From Duganella guangzhouensis (GTDB lineage: Bacteria > Pseudomonadota > Gammaproteobacteria > Burkholderiales > Burkholderiaceae_D): a stretch of DNA of 64,000 nt. Under the pieces are notes generated by a model. It worked only from the letters and a program-made list of their open reading frames with translations, was not told the origin of the DNA and did no database searches. The translations under genes were made by a program, and so were the position numbers. Positions 1 to 8,885 of the stretch are shown piece after piece (positions within the stretch are counted from its first letter, which is position 1; the number at the start of each line of letters is the position of its first letter). The DNA is taken from contig NZ_WKJK01000013.1 in assembly GCF_009674535.1 (NCBI RefSeq), positions 147,897 through 211,896 on the forward strand, written 5' to 3'.

Positions 1-1414
1 GGAACAGATGGTTGGTGCGTTCGCCGGCCTGCACGTTTTCAAACGTGATGTCGTACTGCTCCTTGCCTTCGGCGTAAGGATGGCCGAGGTCTTTCAGCAT
101 CTGGGCGCAGCTTGGGCGGATGTCGATTTCCTGCGCCGTGCAGCCAACCAGCTTCATCAGCGCATGCGCCTGCTTCAGCGTGCGCTCGCTGGTGGCGAAG
201 CCGGGCATGGTGTAGGCAAGGATGTTGGTGCGCGGCAGATTCAGCTTGTCCATCACACGCGCGCAGACCAGCAGCGCGTGGGTCGAATCGAGGCCGCCGG
301 AAATGCCGATCACCACTTTCTTCAGGCCGCTGTTGGTCAGGCGCTGCGCCAATGCCTGCACCTGGATGTTGTAAACCTCGTTGCAGCGGTCGTCGCGGCG
401 GCGCGCATCGGCCGGCACGTAGGGGAAGCGTTCGACGCAGCGCTTCAGCGCCAGCGTCTGCTCGCGCTCGATCTCCAGATGGAAGAACACGGTGCGGAAC
501 TTGCCCACCTCGGCGGCGTGGCGCTGCACCGACTGCGCGTAAGTGTTCATGCGCATGCGCTCGCGCGACAGGCGCTCCAGGTCGATATCGGCAAAGGTCA
601 GCGTCGACTCATCGCTGAAACGTTTGGATTCAGCCAGCAGCTCGCCGTTTTCGAAAATCACGCCCTGGCCGTCCCAGGCCATGTCGGTGCTGGATTCGCC
701 GCCGCCGGACGAGGTGTACAGATAGGCCGCGATGCAGCGCGCCGATTGCTGACCCACCAGCTGGTTGCGGTAATTGGCTTTGCCGACCAGCGCGTTCGAG
801 GCCGACAGATTGACCAGCACGGTGGCGCCAGCCAGCGCCGCAAACGACGATGGCGGAATCGGTACCCACACGTCTTCGCAAATCTCGACGTGGAATTTGA
901 ACAGTGGCATATCGGCCACTTCAAACAGCAGGCCGGAGCCGAACTGCACGCGTTCGCCCAGCAGATCGATCTCGGTGCTGACGGCGTAATCGCCGCTGCT
1001 GAACTGGCGTGCCTCGTAGAACTCGCCGTAGTTGGGCAGATAGCTCTTCGGCACCACGCCCTGGATCTGACCGTTGGCGATCACCACCGCGCAGTTGTAC
1101 AACTGATGCTCGACCCGCAGCGGCGCGCCGACCACGATTGCCATCTTCCATTCGGTGGAGGCGTCAACAATGGCGGCCAGGCCGTCCAGCACGCCATCCA
1201 GCAAGGCGCGCTGGTGGAACAGATCGTCGCAGGTGTAGGCCGCCAGGCCCAGCTCGGGGAAAGCCACCAGCGCCGCGCCCTGCGCCGCAGCCTGCGTGGC
1301 CAGCTGGATGGTTTGTTCGGCGTTATAGGCCGGATCGGCAATGCGGCACACCGGCGCCGCCACCGCAACGCGGGCGAAATCGTGGGTGTACAGATTGAAG
1401 AAGTTCGAAGCCAT
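1..1414 (-). CDS. nadE: Glutamine-dependent NAD+ synthetase, partial (3' end outside window)
   Basis: Cytoplasmic enzyme that amidates deamido-NAD+ to NAD+ with ammonia released from glutamine, the last step of NAD biosynthesis. The ATG at 1414 opens a carbon-nitrogen hydrolase (glutaminase) domain with a visible catalytic triad: Glu54 in FPELG, Lys123 in VPKSYLP and Cys179 in EICEDVW. The ATP pyrophosphatase signature SGGLDST of the synthetase domain follows near residue 375. The frame stays open to base 1, so about 471 of the family's roughly 680 residues are present. It is divergent from the next gene. Identification is firm; only the C-terminus is unseen. Confidence 0.95.
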   Translation of the reverse strand, partial: MASNFFNLYTHDFARVAVAAPVCRIADPAYNAEQTIQLATQAAAQGAALVAFPELGLAAYTCDDLFHQRALLDGVLDGLAAIVDASTEWKMAIVVGAPLRVEHQLYNCAVVIANGQIQGVVPKSYLPNYGEFYEARQFSSGDYAVSTEIDLLGERVQFGSGLLFEVADMPLFKFHVEICEDVWVPIPPSSFAALAGATVLVNLSASNALVGKANYRNQLVGQQSARCIAAYLYTSSGGGESSTDMAWDGQGVIFENGELLAESKRFSDESTLTFADIDLERLSRERMRMNTYAQSVQRHAAEVGKFRTVFFHLEIEREQTLALKRCVERFPYVPADARRRDDRCNEVYNIQVQALAQRLTNSGLKKVVIGISGGLDSTHALLVCARVMDKLNLPRTNILAYTMPGFATSERTLKQAHALMKLVGCTAQEIDIRPSCAQMLKDLGHPYAEGKEQYDITFENVQAGERTNHLF

Positions 1415-1582
1415 GTTGGGTCTTTCGCGTACGCAAAATCCGATTATCGCACGGGCAAAGCCGGCCCGCATGCGCTAGACTGGCGACTCAGCAGCAAACA
1501 GGCGCCGCAGAGCAGCGTATTTGGCGGGAACCTGCCACAATGCTAAATTTCAAGGCGAGCAATCGCTACGGAGGGGATCGAG

Positions 1583-2710
1583 TTGGACCAGCCAGAATTT
1601 TGTGTAGTTGACTCCATCTCGGAGCTTGATCCGAACGACTGGCAGGATCTGGCAGGCTCCAACCCGACACTAAGCCATACGTTCCTGGAAGCGTTACATG
1701 CGACCGGATGCGCGGCTCCGGATACAGGATGGGCTCCTCGATTCCTGCTGATGTATCGGGGCAAAAAGCTGTGCGGTGCGATGCCACTTTATTTGAAATT
1801 CCATAGCAGGGGCGAGTACGTTTTTGACCAAGGCTGGGCAGACGCCTTCCAGCGCAACGGTATCGCCTACTATCCCAAGCTGTTATCCGCCATACCGTTC
1901 ACCCCTGTGACCGGGAATCGCATCCTTGCCCGCTCAGCTGAAGAACGCGTTCTGCTGGCACGTGTGGCGCTACAGGTCGCAAGGCAAATGGGCACATCGT
2001 CACTGCATATCCTGTTCCCCAGCGCCCAGGACCGTGCAGCATTGGTCGAGGCCGGCTACATGATGCGCGAGGGCGTGCAGTTCCATTGGGAGAACCACGA
2101 TTACGCCGACTTTGACGCCTTCCTCGCCACCATGAAAATGGAGAAGCGCAAAAAGCTCCGCCAGGATCGCCGCCGAGTACAAGACGCAGGCATCCATTTC
2201 GAGCACTTGGCCGGCAAGTCCATCACCGAACCGGTGCTGCGTTTTTTCTACCAGTGCTACACCTCAACTTACCAAGCCCATTATTCCAAGCCCTACCTGA
2301 CCCTGGAGTTTTTCCAGCGTCTGCTCGCTGAGATGCCCGAAAATTTAATGATCGTGCTGGCCAAACGCGGTGAGCAACCGGTGGCGGTGGCGCTCAATCT
2401 GGTCGGCGGCAATGTGATGTACGGCCGTTACTGGGGTACTCAGGAATTCGTCTCGGGCCTGCATTTTGAGACCTGTTATGTGCAGTCGATTGAGTACTGC
2501 ATCAAGCACGGCATTTCCAGCTTCGAGGGCGGGGCGCAGGGAGTCCACAAGATGTCGCGAGGCTTGATTCCGACGCCAACCTGGTCGGCGCACTGGATCG
2601 CCGATGAGCGCTTCGCTGAAGCCATCGCTGACTTCCTGGCCCAGGAAACCACGTCAATGAACGAGTACATTGATGAATTGAATGAGCACGTCCCCTTCAA
2701 GGCACCTTAA
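1583..2710 (+). CDS. FemAB/GNAT-like acyltransferase (COG3146 type)
   Basis: Protein of 375 residues resembling the COG3146 group of the acyl-CoA N-acyltransferase superfamily, often annotated as GNAT or peptidoglycan-biosynthesis related; the true substrate is unknown. A conserved region after a basic stretch (MEKRKKLRQDRRR, around residue 190) and the C-terminal segment with FEGGAQGVHKMSRG are typical of the group. There is no signal peptide. The TTG at 1583 is chosen as start because a strong GGAGGGG ribosome site lies at 1570-1576, six bases upstream. The gene stands alone and ends in a hairpin terminator. Base composition looks less GC-rich than the core genes to the right. Confidence 0.8.
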   Translation: MDQPEFCVVDSISELDPNDWQDLAGSNPTLSHTFLEALHATGCAAPDTGWAPRFLLMYRGKKLCGAMPLYLKFHSRGEYVFDQGWADAFQRNGIAYYPKLLSAIPFTPVTGNRILARSAEERVLLARVALQVARQMGTSSLHILFPSAQDRAALVEAGYMMREGVQFHWENHDYADFDAFLATMKMEKRKKLRQDRRRVQDAGIHFEHLAGKSITEPVLRFFYQCYTSTYQAHYSKPYLTLEFFQRLLAEMPENLMIVLAKRGEQPVAVALNLVGGNVMYGRYWGTQEFVSGLHFETCYVQSIEYCIKHGISSFEGGAQGVHKMSRGLIPTPTWSAHWIADERFAEAIADFLAQETTSMNEYIDELNEHVPFKAP

Positions 2711-2733
2711 ACAGCTTATCCGCTAGCCATTCC

Positions 2734-2760
2734 AATGGGGACTACCCCCCATTCCTTTTT
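2734..2760 (+). terminator. Rho-independent terminator of the FemAB-like gene
   Basis: Stem AATGGGG (2734-2740) pairs with CCCCATT (2747-2753) across a six-base loop and is followed by a short T run at 2756-2760. It lies 24 bases after the stop of the acyltransferase gene. Confidence 0.75.
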
Positions 2761-2841
2761 GCAGGTTTCCAACATCCAATGAGCATGGCACAGTTGCTGG
2801 ATGTGTGGGCAAATTAGGTCTATGGGCATCGGAGAGCAGCG

Positions 2842-4101
2842 ATGAAGAGGAAAGCTTGGATAGCTATTGGCGCGCTGGCGATTGCAACCATTGTTGCGGC
2901 CGGCTGGGCGCTTGAGCCAGAAATCAAACCCGTGCCCACGCCGAATCCGAGCGAGTTCGAGCCTGCCAGCGTATCGCGTGGCGCGCGTATCGTCGCCCAG
3001 GGTGACTGCATGGTTTGCCATACCTCCGCCACTGGTGCGCCTTATGCTGGCGGCCTTCCCTTGCGGACCCCATTTGGCACCATCTTCACCACCAACATCA
3101 CGCCCGATCCGCAAACCGGCATTGGCACCTGGTCGCTGGCAGCCTTTACACGAGCACTGCGCCATGGCGTTGCCAGGGATGGCCACCTGCTGTATCCAGC
3201 CTTCCCCTATATTCACTACACGCGCATGTCGACTGCGGATATCAGCGACGCATATGCTTATTTGATGACGCGCACGCCTGTGAACTATAAAGCGCCGGAT
3301 AACGAACTGCTGCTGCCACTGCGCTTCAGACCCATGCTCGCCGGCTGGAATCTCCTGTATTTGCACCCCGGCCCGGCAACCGATGTTCAGACTCAAAGTG
3401 CTGAGTGGAATCGAGGCCGTTACCTGGTTGACGGCGCTGGACATTGCGCATCCTGTCACAGCAAGCTGGATCCTATCGGCGGCGAACGCAGTCCTGCTTT
3501 CAGCGGCGGCAATATTGATGGCTGGGACGCACCTGCGCTAAGCAATTTACTCAACACCCCCAAACCGTGGACTCGTGAGCAACTGGCAATCTATCTTCGC
3601 CACGGCTGGTCGGCCGAGCACGGGGCCGCCGCCGGTCCAATGGGGCCGGTGACGCATAGCCTTTCGCAGCTTCCTGACGAGGATAGCAACGCCATTGCGA
3701 CTTACATCATGTCGCTTCAAAAGCCGGCAACAAAGCCGGCCACGACCGGGCCAGCAGACGCCGACGTGACGCGCGTGCGCCAAGGTGCCGCGCTGTTTGC
3801 TGGTGCTTGCGCGGGCTGCCATAGCCCCGAAGCGCCGATGATGTCGATGGGCGGGCGCCCATCACTCGGTCTCAGCAGCGCTGTGACCAGCGATCGGCCG
3901 GACAACCTGATTCAAATCGTTCTCAATGGCGTGCCTTGGAAAGATTCGCACCACTCAACCTTCATGCCACCGTTCGCCGCCTCCCTTAGCGACGCACAAA
4001 TCGCCCTCATCGCCGCTTATGTCCGCGCGGACATCGGGCAGCGAGCAGCCTGGAAAGACGTTGACCAACGGGTCGCCGCCATTCGAAAGGAAAATAAATA
4101 A
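2842..4101 (+). CDS. Triheme c-type cytochrome, electron acceptor subunit of a molybdo-dehydrogenase
   Basis: Membrane-anchored periplasmic cytochrome c of 419 residues. An N-terminal hydrophobic segment (about residues 5-24) serves as signal or anchor. Three CxxCH heme sites are visible: CMVCH, CASCH and CAGCH, one per cytochrome domain, as in the cytochrome subunit of membrane alcohol/aldehyde dehydrogenases. A GGAGA ribosome site precedes the ATG. The stop overlaps the start of the iron-sulfur subunit gene by one base (TAATG), so the three genes are one operon. It probably passes electrons from the IorA/IorB pair to the quinone pool or an oxidase; the physiological substrate is not evident. 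Confidence 0.88.
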   Translation: MKRKAWIAIGALAIATIVAAGWALEPEIKPVPTPNPSEFEPASVSRGARIVAQGDCMVCHTSATGAPYAGGLPLRTPFGTIFTTNITPDPQTGIGTWSLAAFTRALRHGVARDGHLLYPAFPYIHYTRMSTADISDAYAYLMTRTPVNYKAPDNELLLPLRFRPMLAGWNLLYLHPGPATDVQTQSAEWNRGRYLVDGAGHCASCHSKLDPIGGERSPAFSGGNIDGWDAPALSNLLNTPKPWTREQLAIYLRHGWSAEHGAAAGPMGPVTHSLSQLPDEDSNAIATYIMSLQKPATKPATTGPADADVTRVRQGAALFAGACAGCHSPEAPMMSMGGRPSLGLSSAVTSDRPDNLIQIVLNGVPWKDSHHSTFMPPFAASLSDAQIALIAAYVRADIGQRAAWKDVDQRVAAIRKENK

Positions 4102-4562
4102 TGAGTACTCTCATCGTCAATGGCGTGCGCCATATGGTTGAAATTGACCCGTCGACGCCGCTACTTTACGCACTGCGCAACCAGCTGGAACTCAACGGTG
4201 CGAAGTTTGGCTGTGGCATGGGCCAATGTGGTGCGTGCACGGTGCTGCTGGACGACCAGCCCGTCTTTGGCTGCATCACTCCCGTATCAGCCTGCGAAGG
4301 CCGCCATGTGCGCACCATTGAGGGCCTGGGCAATGCTGAGCATCCAGGCAAGCTGCAGGCGTCTTTCATCAAGCATCAGGCAGCGCAATGCGGCTACTGC
4401 ATCGCCGGCATGGTGATGCGGGCACAAGCTCTGCTGGAACAAAACTCACACCCAAGCGAAGCGCAAATTCGCGCGCACATGGAGCCCAATCTGTGCCGTT
4501 GCGGCACCCACATGCGCATCATCGCGGCCATCAAGGAAGTGGCCCAGGGAGGCGAGAAATGA
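4101..4562 (+). CDS. iorA: (2Fe-2S) subunit of xanthine-dehydrogenase-family molybdoenzyme (isoquinoline 1-oxidoreductase alpha type)
   Basis: Small electron-transfer subunit of 153 residues with two [2Fe-2S] sites. The plant-ferredoxin-like cluster is seen as CGMGQCGAC plus a downstream Cys, and the C-terminal all-helical domain as CGYC ... CRCG. It relays electrons from the molybdenum subunit to the heme subunit. It overlaps its neighbours at both ends: one base with the cytochrome and ATGA with iorB, indicating translational coupling. No FAD subunit is encoded nearby, consistent with the two-subunit isoquinoline/aldehyde-oxidoreductase type rather than xanthine dehydrogenase proper. Confidence 0.92.
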   Translation: MSTLIVNGVRHMVEIDPSTPLLYALRNQLELNGAKFGCGMGQCGACTVLLDDQPVFGCITPVSACEGRHVRTIEGLGNAEHPGKLQASFIKHQAAQCGYCIAGMVMRAQALLEQNSHPSEAQIRAHMEPNLCRCGTHMRIIAAIKEVAQGGEK

Positions 4563-6784
4563 CTGAGAGCGTCGATCTGCGGCGCCGCGCCATATTGCGT
4601 GGCGGCGCCTTGGTACTGGGATTTAGCCTTTTCCCTCGCGCCGCCATGGCTGAATTCAATGGCATGGGAGTGCCACCAATTACAAACAAGGACCTGGCCG
4701 GCAGCCTGCAACGCACGCCCATGCTGGACGCCTGGATCAGAATTTCTCCCGATGGCAAGGTCACGGTATTCACTGGCAAGGTGGAACTGGGGACGGGAGT
4801 ACGCACGGCCCTGCTCCAGGTCGCGGCGGAACAACTGGATGTCGCACCGGCAGCCATCAATTTCATCACCGCCGACACTGGCCAGACGCCTAACGAGGGC
4901 TTCACCGCCGGCAGCCACACCATGGCTGACAGCGGCACCGCACTGCTGAACGCCGCCGCGCAGGTTCGCGCCCTCGTGGTACAGGGCGCGGCGTCCCAGC
5001 TCAAAGTAGATGCGGCGGTTCTCAGCACCAGCAATGGCGTGGTGACCGCGCCCGATGGACGCAAGCTGCATTATGGTGAAGCGGTACGCGGCGTGAATCT
5101 GCATCAGACAGCAAAGGTCAAATCTCCATTGAAAGATGCGCATAGCTACAGCGTGATTGGAAAATCCCTGCCGCGTGTGGACATTCCTGCCAAATTAACT
5201 GGCGGCGCCGCCTACGTACAGGATATGCGCATGCCAGGGATGGTTCACGCCCGCGTCGTGCGCCCCCCTGCTCCCGGCGCGCATCTGCTGTCAGCTGATT
5301 TCCAGGCCGTTCAGCACATGCCCGGCGTCCTGAAAATTCATGTGGACGGTAACTATCTGGCAGTCATTGCCAGTGACGAATGGCAAGCGATCCAGGCCAT
5401 GCGCGCGCTGTACGCAAGCGCGAAGTGGTCGCCCGGCCCCGCTCTGCCCTCCCCTGACAATATCCACGCGACGCTACGCGCCCTGCCGGCGCAGGACATC
5501 GTCATCGCCAACAAGCATGGGCCGGCGGACAAGGCCGTGGTAACGCTCAAACACCGCTACACGAAGCAGTATGTGCTGCACGGCTCCATTGGCCCTTCGT
5601 GCTCCGTTGCGCTTCTGGAGGAAGGCAAGATGACGGTCTGGACGCATACCCAAGGCGTTTACCCGTTGCGCAGCGCCATTGCCGAGCTGCTCGCCATGCC
5701 ATTCGATTCCGTACGTTGCATTCACACGGAGGGCGCTGGCTGCTACGGCCAGAATGGCGCCGATGACGTCGCGGCAGATGCCGCGTTGCTCGCACGCGCG
5801 ATGCCTGGCCGTCCGGTCCGGGTCCAACTCATGCGCGACCAGGAAAACCAGTGGGAACCATACGCTCCAGCAATGAGCAGCCAACTCTCCGCCTCGCTCG
5901 ATGCGAATGGCAAGATCTGCGACTGGCAATATGAGTTGTGGAGCGGCTCGCATAACGAACGCCCGGGCAACGCCGGCAAACTGCTACCCGCGCAGCTGCT
6001 GGCCAAGCCATTCATACCGAGTCCCTCGCAGCCCATGCCGATGCCGGAAGGCGGCGGCGACCGCAATGCCATTCCGCTGTACACGCTGCCGACCTCGAAA
6101 GTCGTGAATCACTTCTTGCCGGTGACGCCGCTGCGAACGTCAGCCATGCGATCGCTCGGCGCTCACATCAATCTGTTTGCGATCGAAGGGATGATGGACG
6201 AGCTCGCGGCGGCGGCGAAAACCGATCCGGTGGAATTCCGTTTGCGCCATATGGACGATCCCCGTGCCCGCGAGGTCATGGCACGGGCCGCGAAAGAGTT
6301 TGGCTGGAATAAACGGAAGAAGATGCGCGATCATGGCTTTGGCTTTGCGTTCGGCCAGTACAAGAACATCATGGCTTACGTCGCGCTGGCGGTGGAAGTT
6401 CGCGTCGAACGGAGAACCGGGGCGGTCAGCATCCTGCGCGTCACCGCTGTGGTGGACTGCGGCCAGGGCGTCAATCCTGACGGCATCCGCAATCAAATTG
6501 AGGGCGGTATCCTGCAGTCGTCCAGCTGGACGCTCTACGAGCAACTGCTGTTCAAGCCAGAGGGGATCGCGAGCGTGGACTGGGCCACCTACCCCATCAT
6601 GCGCTACTCGAACGTGCCGCAACAGGTGGATGTGCTGATCATCGATCGCCCCGGCGCGGCATTCCTGGGGGTGGCCGAAGCCGCACAGGGGCCGATGGCC
6701 GGCGCATTGGGCAATGCGCTTGCCGACGCCGTCGGTCAGCGCCTGTTCGATCTGCCATTAGCGGGGCCCCACTTAAAGAGCTAG
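4559..6784 (+). CDS. iorB: Molybdopterin-binding subunit of xanthine-dehydrogenase-family enzyme (IorB type)
   Basis: Catalytic molybdopterin-cytosine-dinucleotide subunit of 741 residues that would hydroxylate an N-heterocycle or oxidise an aldehyde. The protein starts at the ATG in the ATGA overlap with iorA. An open frame runs further upstream, but that stretch is only iorA read in another frame. A twin-arginine export signal is clear (RRRAILRGG followed by a hydrophobic stretch to AMA), so the folded enzyme acts in the periplasm. GAGCYGQNGADD and the C-terminal GVAEAAQGP segment match the family. The 3' end overlaps the convergent LysR gene by 12 bases. The substrate is unknown; 'isoquinoline' is a family label only. 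Confidence 0.9.
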   Translation: MTESVDLRRRAILRGGALVLGFSLFPRAAMAEFNGMGVPPITNKDLAGSLQRTPMLDAWIRISPDGKVTVFTGKVELGTGVRTALLQVAAEQLDVAPAAINFITADTGQTPNEGFTAGSHTMADSGTALLNAAAQVRALVVQGAASQLKVDAAVLSTSNGVVTAPDGRKLHYGEAVRGVNLHQTAKVKSPLKDAHSYSVIGKSLPRVDIPAKLTGGAAYVQDMRMPGMVHARVVRPPAPGAHLLSADFQAVQHMPGVLKIHVDGNYLAVIASDEWQAIQAMRALYASAKWSPGPALPSPDNIHATLRALPAQDIVIANKHGPADKAVVTLKHRYTKQYVLHGSIGPSCSVALLEEGKMTVWTHTQGVYPLRSAIAELLAMPFDSVRCIHTEGAGCYGQNGADDVAADAALLARAMPGRPVRVQLMRDQENQWEPYAPAMSSQLSASLDANGKICDWQYELWSGSHNERPGNAGKLLPAQLLAKPFIPSPSQPMPMPEGGGDRNAIPLYTLPTSKVVNHFLPVTPLRTSAMRSLGAHINLFAIEGMMDELAAAAKTDPVEFRLRHMDDPRAREVMARAAKEFGWNKRKKMRDHGFGFAFGQYKNIMAYVALAVEVRVERRTGAVSILRVTAVVDCGQGVNPDGIRNQIEGGILQSSSWTLYEQLLFKPEGIASVDWATYPIMRYSNVPQQVDVLIIDRPGAAFLGVAEAAQGPMAGALGNALADAVGQRLFDLPLAGPHLKS

Positions 6785-7657
6785 CGATTCCTCAACAAAC
6801 GCCGCAAATGCCCTCGCCTTGGCGCTGGCTTTGCGGCCTGAGGAAAAGACGGCCCACAGGTCAACCGCCGGGAGCGCCCAGTCTTGCAGCACACGGCGCA
6901 CCTGGCCTGAGGCGATTTCCGGCTCAAACATCCACTCGGAGGCGATCGTCAGCCCCATATTTGACAACACCGCGGCACGCACGCCCTCCGCTGCGGAAAC
7001 GCGCATACGACCTTGCAACGCAACCGATTCCTGCACGTCGCCACGCTGGAACAAGTACAGTGGGCCATTACCAGTCCGGTGATAGATGATCGCGCTGTGC
7101 GCGGTGAGTTCTGCGGGATGCTCCGGCTCACCGTTGCGCGACAAGTATTCAGGCGTGGCAAGCACAGCGAGTGGGCACCGACCTATGCGGCGTGCAGTCA
7201 TGTCGGAGTCGCTCAGCGTTCCAAGGCGCAAGGCCACATCAACTCCGCCTTCGAGTAAATCGATGTTGCGGTCGTCGAGCATGATGTCCAAATGCAGTTG
7301 GGGGTGCTGACTCAGAAAACGATGCAACACCGGCACGACGTGCAGCCTGGCGAACGTGACGGGTGCCGAGACCACCAGGCGCCCACCTAATTCGGTATTT
7401 GCACAGCGCGCACTCGCATCCGCTTCCGCCGCCGCCATCAGCGCTTGACGCGCGCCCTGATAGTAGGCCAATCCAGGCTGTGTCGGCGTCAGGCCACGGC
7501 TGGAACGCAACAACAGCTGCACTCCGAGGTCGGATTCCAGCTGTGCGATTATTTTGGAGACCGCAGGTTGCCCAACGTCGAGCCGGCGAGCCGCCCCGGA
7601 AAAGGAGCCCGCCTCCACCACCTGAACCAGCGTCTCCATCGCTTGCCAGCGGTCCAT
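6773..7657 (-). CDS. LysR-type regulator, cotranscribed with the Old Yellow Enzyme gene
   Basis: LysR-family regulator of 294 residues with an N-terminal winged helix-turn-helix (MDRWQAMETLVQVVEAGSFS, then the GQPAVSKIIAQLE recognition helix) and a LysR substrate-binding domain. The ATG at 7657 is chosen because the family's usual N-terminus begins there; upstream in-frame sequence belongs to the preceding gene. It begins four bases after the nemA stop, so the two genes form one operon. It is one of two candidates for binding the TTTGCG-N5-CGCAAA operators in this region. It overlaps iorB convergently. Confidence 0.9.
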   Translation of the reverse strand: MDRWQAMETLVQVVEAGSFSGAARRLDVGQPAVSKIIAQLESDLGVQLLLRSSRGLTPTQPGLAYYQGARQALMAAAEADASARCANTELGGRLVVSAPVTFARLHVVPVLHRFLSQHPQLHLDIMLDDRNIDLLEGGVDVALRLGTLSDSDMTARRIGRCPLAVLATPEYLSRNGEPEHPAELTAHSAIIYHRTGNGPLYLFQRGDVQESVALQGRMRVSAAEGVRAAVLSNMGLTIASEWMFEPEIASGQVRRVLQDWALPAVDLWAVFSSGRKASAKARAFAAFVEESLAL

Positions 7658-7661
7658 CGAA

Positions 7662-8756
7662 TTACCCCAGCGTCGGATAGTCGATATAGCCTCGCTCGGT
7701 ACCGCCATAGAACGAGAACGGATCCGGCTCGTTGTACGGGCCGCCGGCGGCGATGCGTGCGACCAGGTCCGGGTTCGACACATACTGGCGCCCGAACGCC
7801 ACCAGATCCGCTTTGCCGCTTGCGATAAGCCGCTCAGCCGTTTCTGGCGTCAGCCCGGCGTTGGCAATCAGCGTACCCTTGTAGTTGGAGCGAATGATAT
7901 CCAGGATTTTCGGCATGTCCGCTACGCCGCCCCAGGCATTCGTGTCGGCTCCGTGAATATAGCCCACACCGTATTCGTCCAGCATGCGCGCGACATACGC
8001 ATAGGTCTCCGCCGCGTTCGGATCGGTCGCGTTGTTATACGCCGCAAACGGGGAAATGCGGACGCCGATATGGCTTGGGGGGAACACCTCCAGCACGGCC
8101 TCGATGATCAGACGCAGGAAGCGCGCACGGTTTTCGACGCTGCCGCCAAACTCATCGCTACGTTGGTTTACCAGCGGCGACAGGAACTGCTGCACCAGAT
8201 AGCCGTTGGCGGCGTGGATTTCCACCCCGTCCAGGCCGGCGCGCTTCGCATTGGCGGCGCCGGCGCGGAACTCGGCGATAGCGAGGCGCACTTCTTCGTT
8301 GCTCATTGCACGCGACGGCGAGGCGTAGATGCGGGAATAAGTGCCATTTTGCAGCGCGCCGTAGACTTGCAGCAGCCCGAGGTCGTCGTTGAGTCCTGAC
8401 GGTGACAGCGGCGCGGCCCCTTTCAACAAAGCGTAGGAGCTGACACGTCCACTGTGCCACAGTTGCATGAACAACTTGCCTCCTGCCGCATGAACTTGTT
8501 CGGTCACGCGGGACCAGCCCGCCACCTGGGCATCATTGTAGATGCCAGGCGCCAGTTCAAATGCGGCGGAGTTGGGCGAAACGTTGGTGGCTTCGGTGAT
8601 GATCAGGCCGGCGGAGGCGCGCTGTGCATAGTATGCCGCGTTCAACGCAACCGGCACGCCGTCCGCCCCCGAGCGCGCACGCGTGATGGGCGCCATCGCC
8701 ACGCGATTATTGAGGGTCAAGTCGCCGAGTTGGATCGGCTGCAGCAGCTTATTCAT
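7662..8756 (-). CDS. nemA: Old Yellow Enzyme family alkene reductase
   Basis: FMN- and NAD(P)H-dependent ene-reductase of 364 residues, cytoplasmic, of the N-ethylmaleimide reductase group that reduces activated C=C bonds and nitro compounds. Seen: the N-terminal LLQPIQLGDLTLNNRVAMAPITR, the substrate-binding HAAN motif, and the strongly conserved DEFGGSVENRARF. Start at the ATG 8756. A LysR-type operator lies 83-101 bases upstream of the start and a TATAGT -10 box at 8789-8794. The LysR gene follows in the same operon. Family assignment is firm; the physiological electrophile is unknown. Confidence 0.93.
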   Translation of the reverse strand: MNKLLQPIQLGDLTLNNRVAMAPITRARSGADGVPVALNAAYYAQRASAGLIITEATNVSPNSAAFELAPGIYNDAQVAGWSRVTEQVHAAGGKLFMQLWHSGRVSSYALLKGAAPLSPSGLNDDLGLLQVYGALQNGTYSRIYASPSRAMSNEEVRLAIAEFRAGAANAKRAGLDGVEIHAANGYLVQQFLSPLVNQRSDEFGGSVENRARFLRLIIEAVLEVFPPSHIGVRISPFAAYNNATDPNAAETYAYVARMLDEYGVGYIHGADTNAWGGVADMPKILDIIRSNYKGTLIANAGLTPETAERLIASGKADLVAFGRQYVSNPDLVARIAAGGPYNEPDPFSFYGGTERGYIDYPTLG

Positions 8757-8788
8757 TGGTGTACTCCCGAGTCGGTTTGGATGAATAA

Positions 8789-8857
8789 ACTATACCGGGC
8801 AGTGCCCATGGCGATAATCCAGCCATCGTGGTCAACACCTTTGCGTGAAACGCAAAG
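8789..8857 (-). promoter_or_regulatory. LysR-type operator and promoter of nemA-lysR
   Basis: Perfect dyad CTTTGCG-N5-CGCAAAG at 8839-8857; its inner T and A give the T-N11-A LysR signature. Reading on the minus strand, 44 nt separate it from a TATAGT -10 hexamer (8789-8794), with TTATCG at the -35 position (8812-8817). This places the dyad centre near -65. The same layout recurs at 10178-10246 and 15645-15713. Confidence 0.8.
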
Positions 8858-8885
8858 CAGAGCGTGACAAATAAAGCGATGCGGT

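Noticed and set aside
8..1546. Open plus-strand frame of 512 codons across nadE
   Set aside because: It is antisense to a gene with an intact catalytic triad and SGGLDST motif; the translation is His/Arg/Gln-rich as expected for a GC-rich shadow frame.
4388..4558. Extended N-terminus of the molybdopterin subunit
   Set aside because: It lies within iorA; the ATG in the ATGA overlap gives a proper Tat signal peptide.
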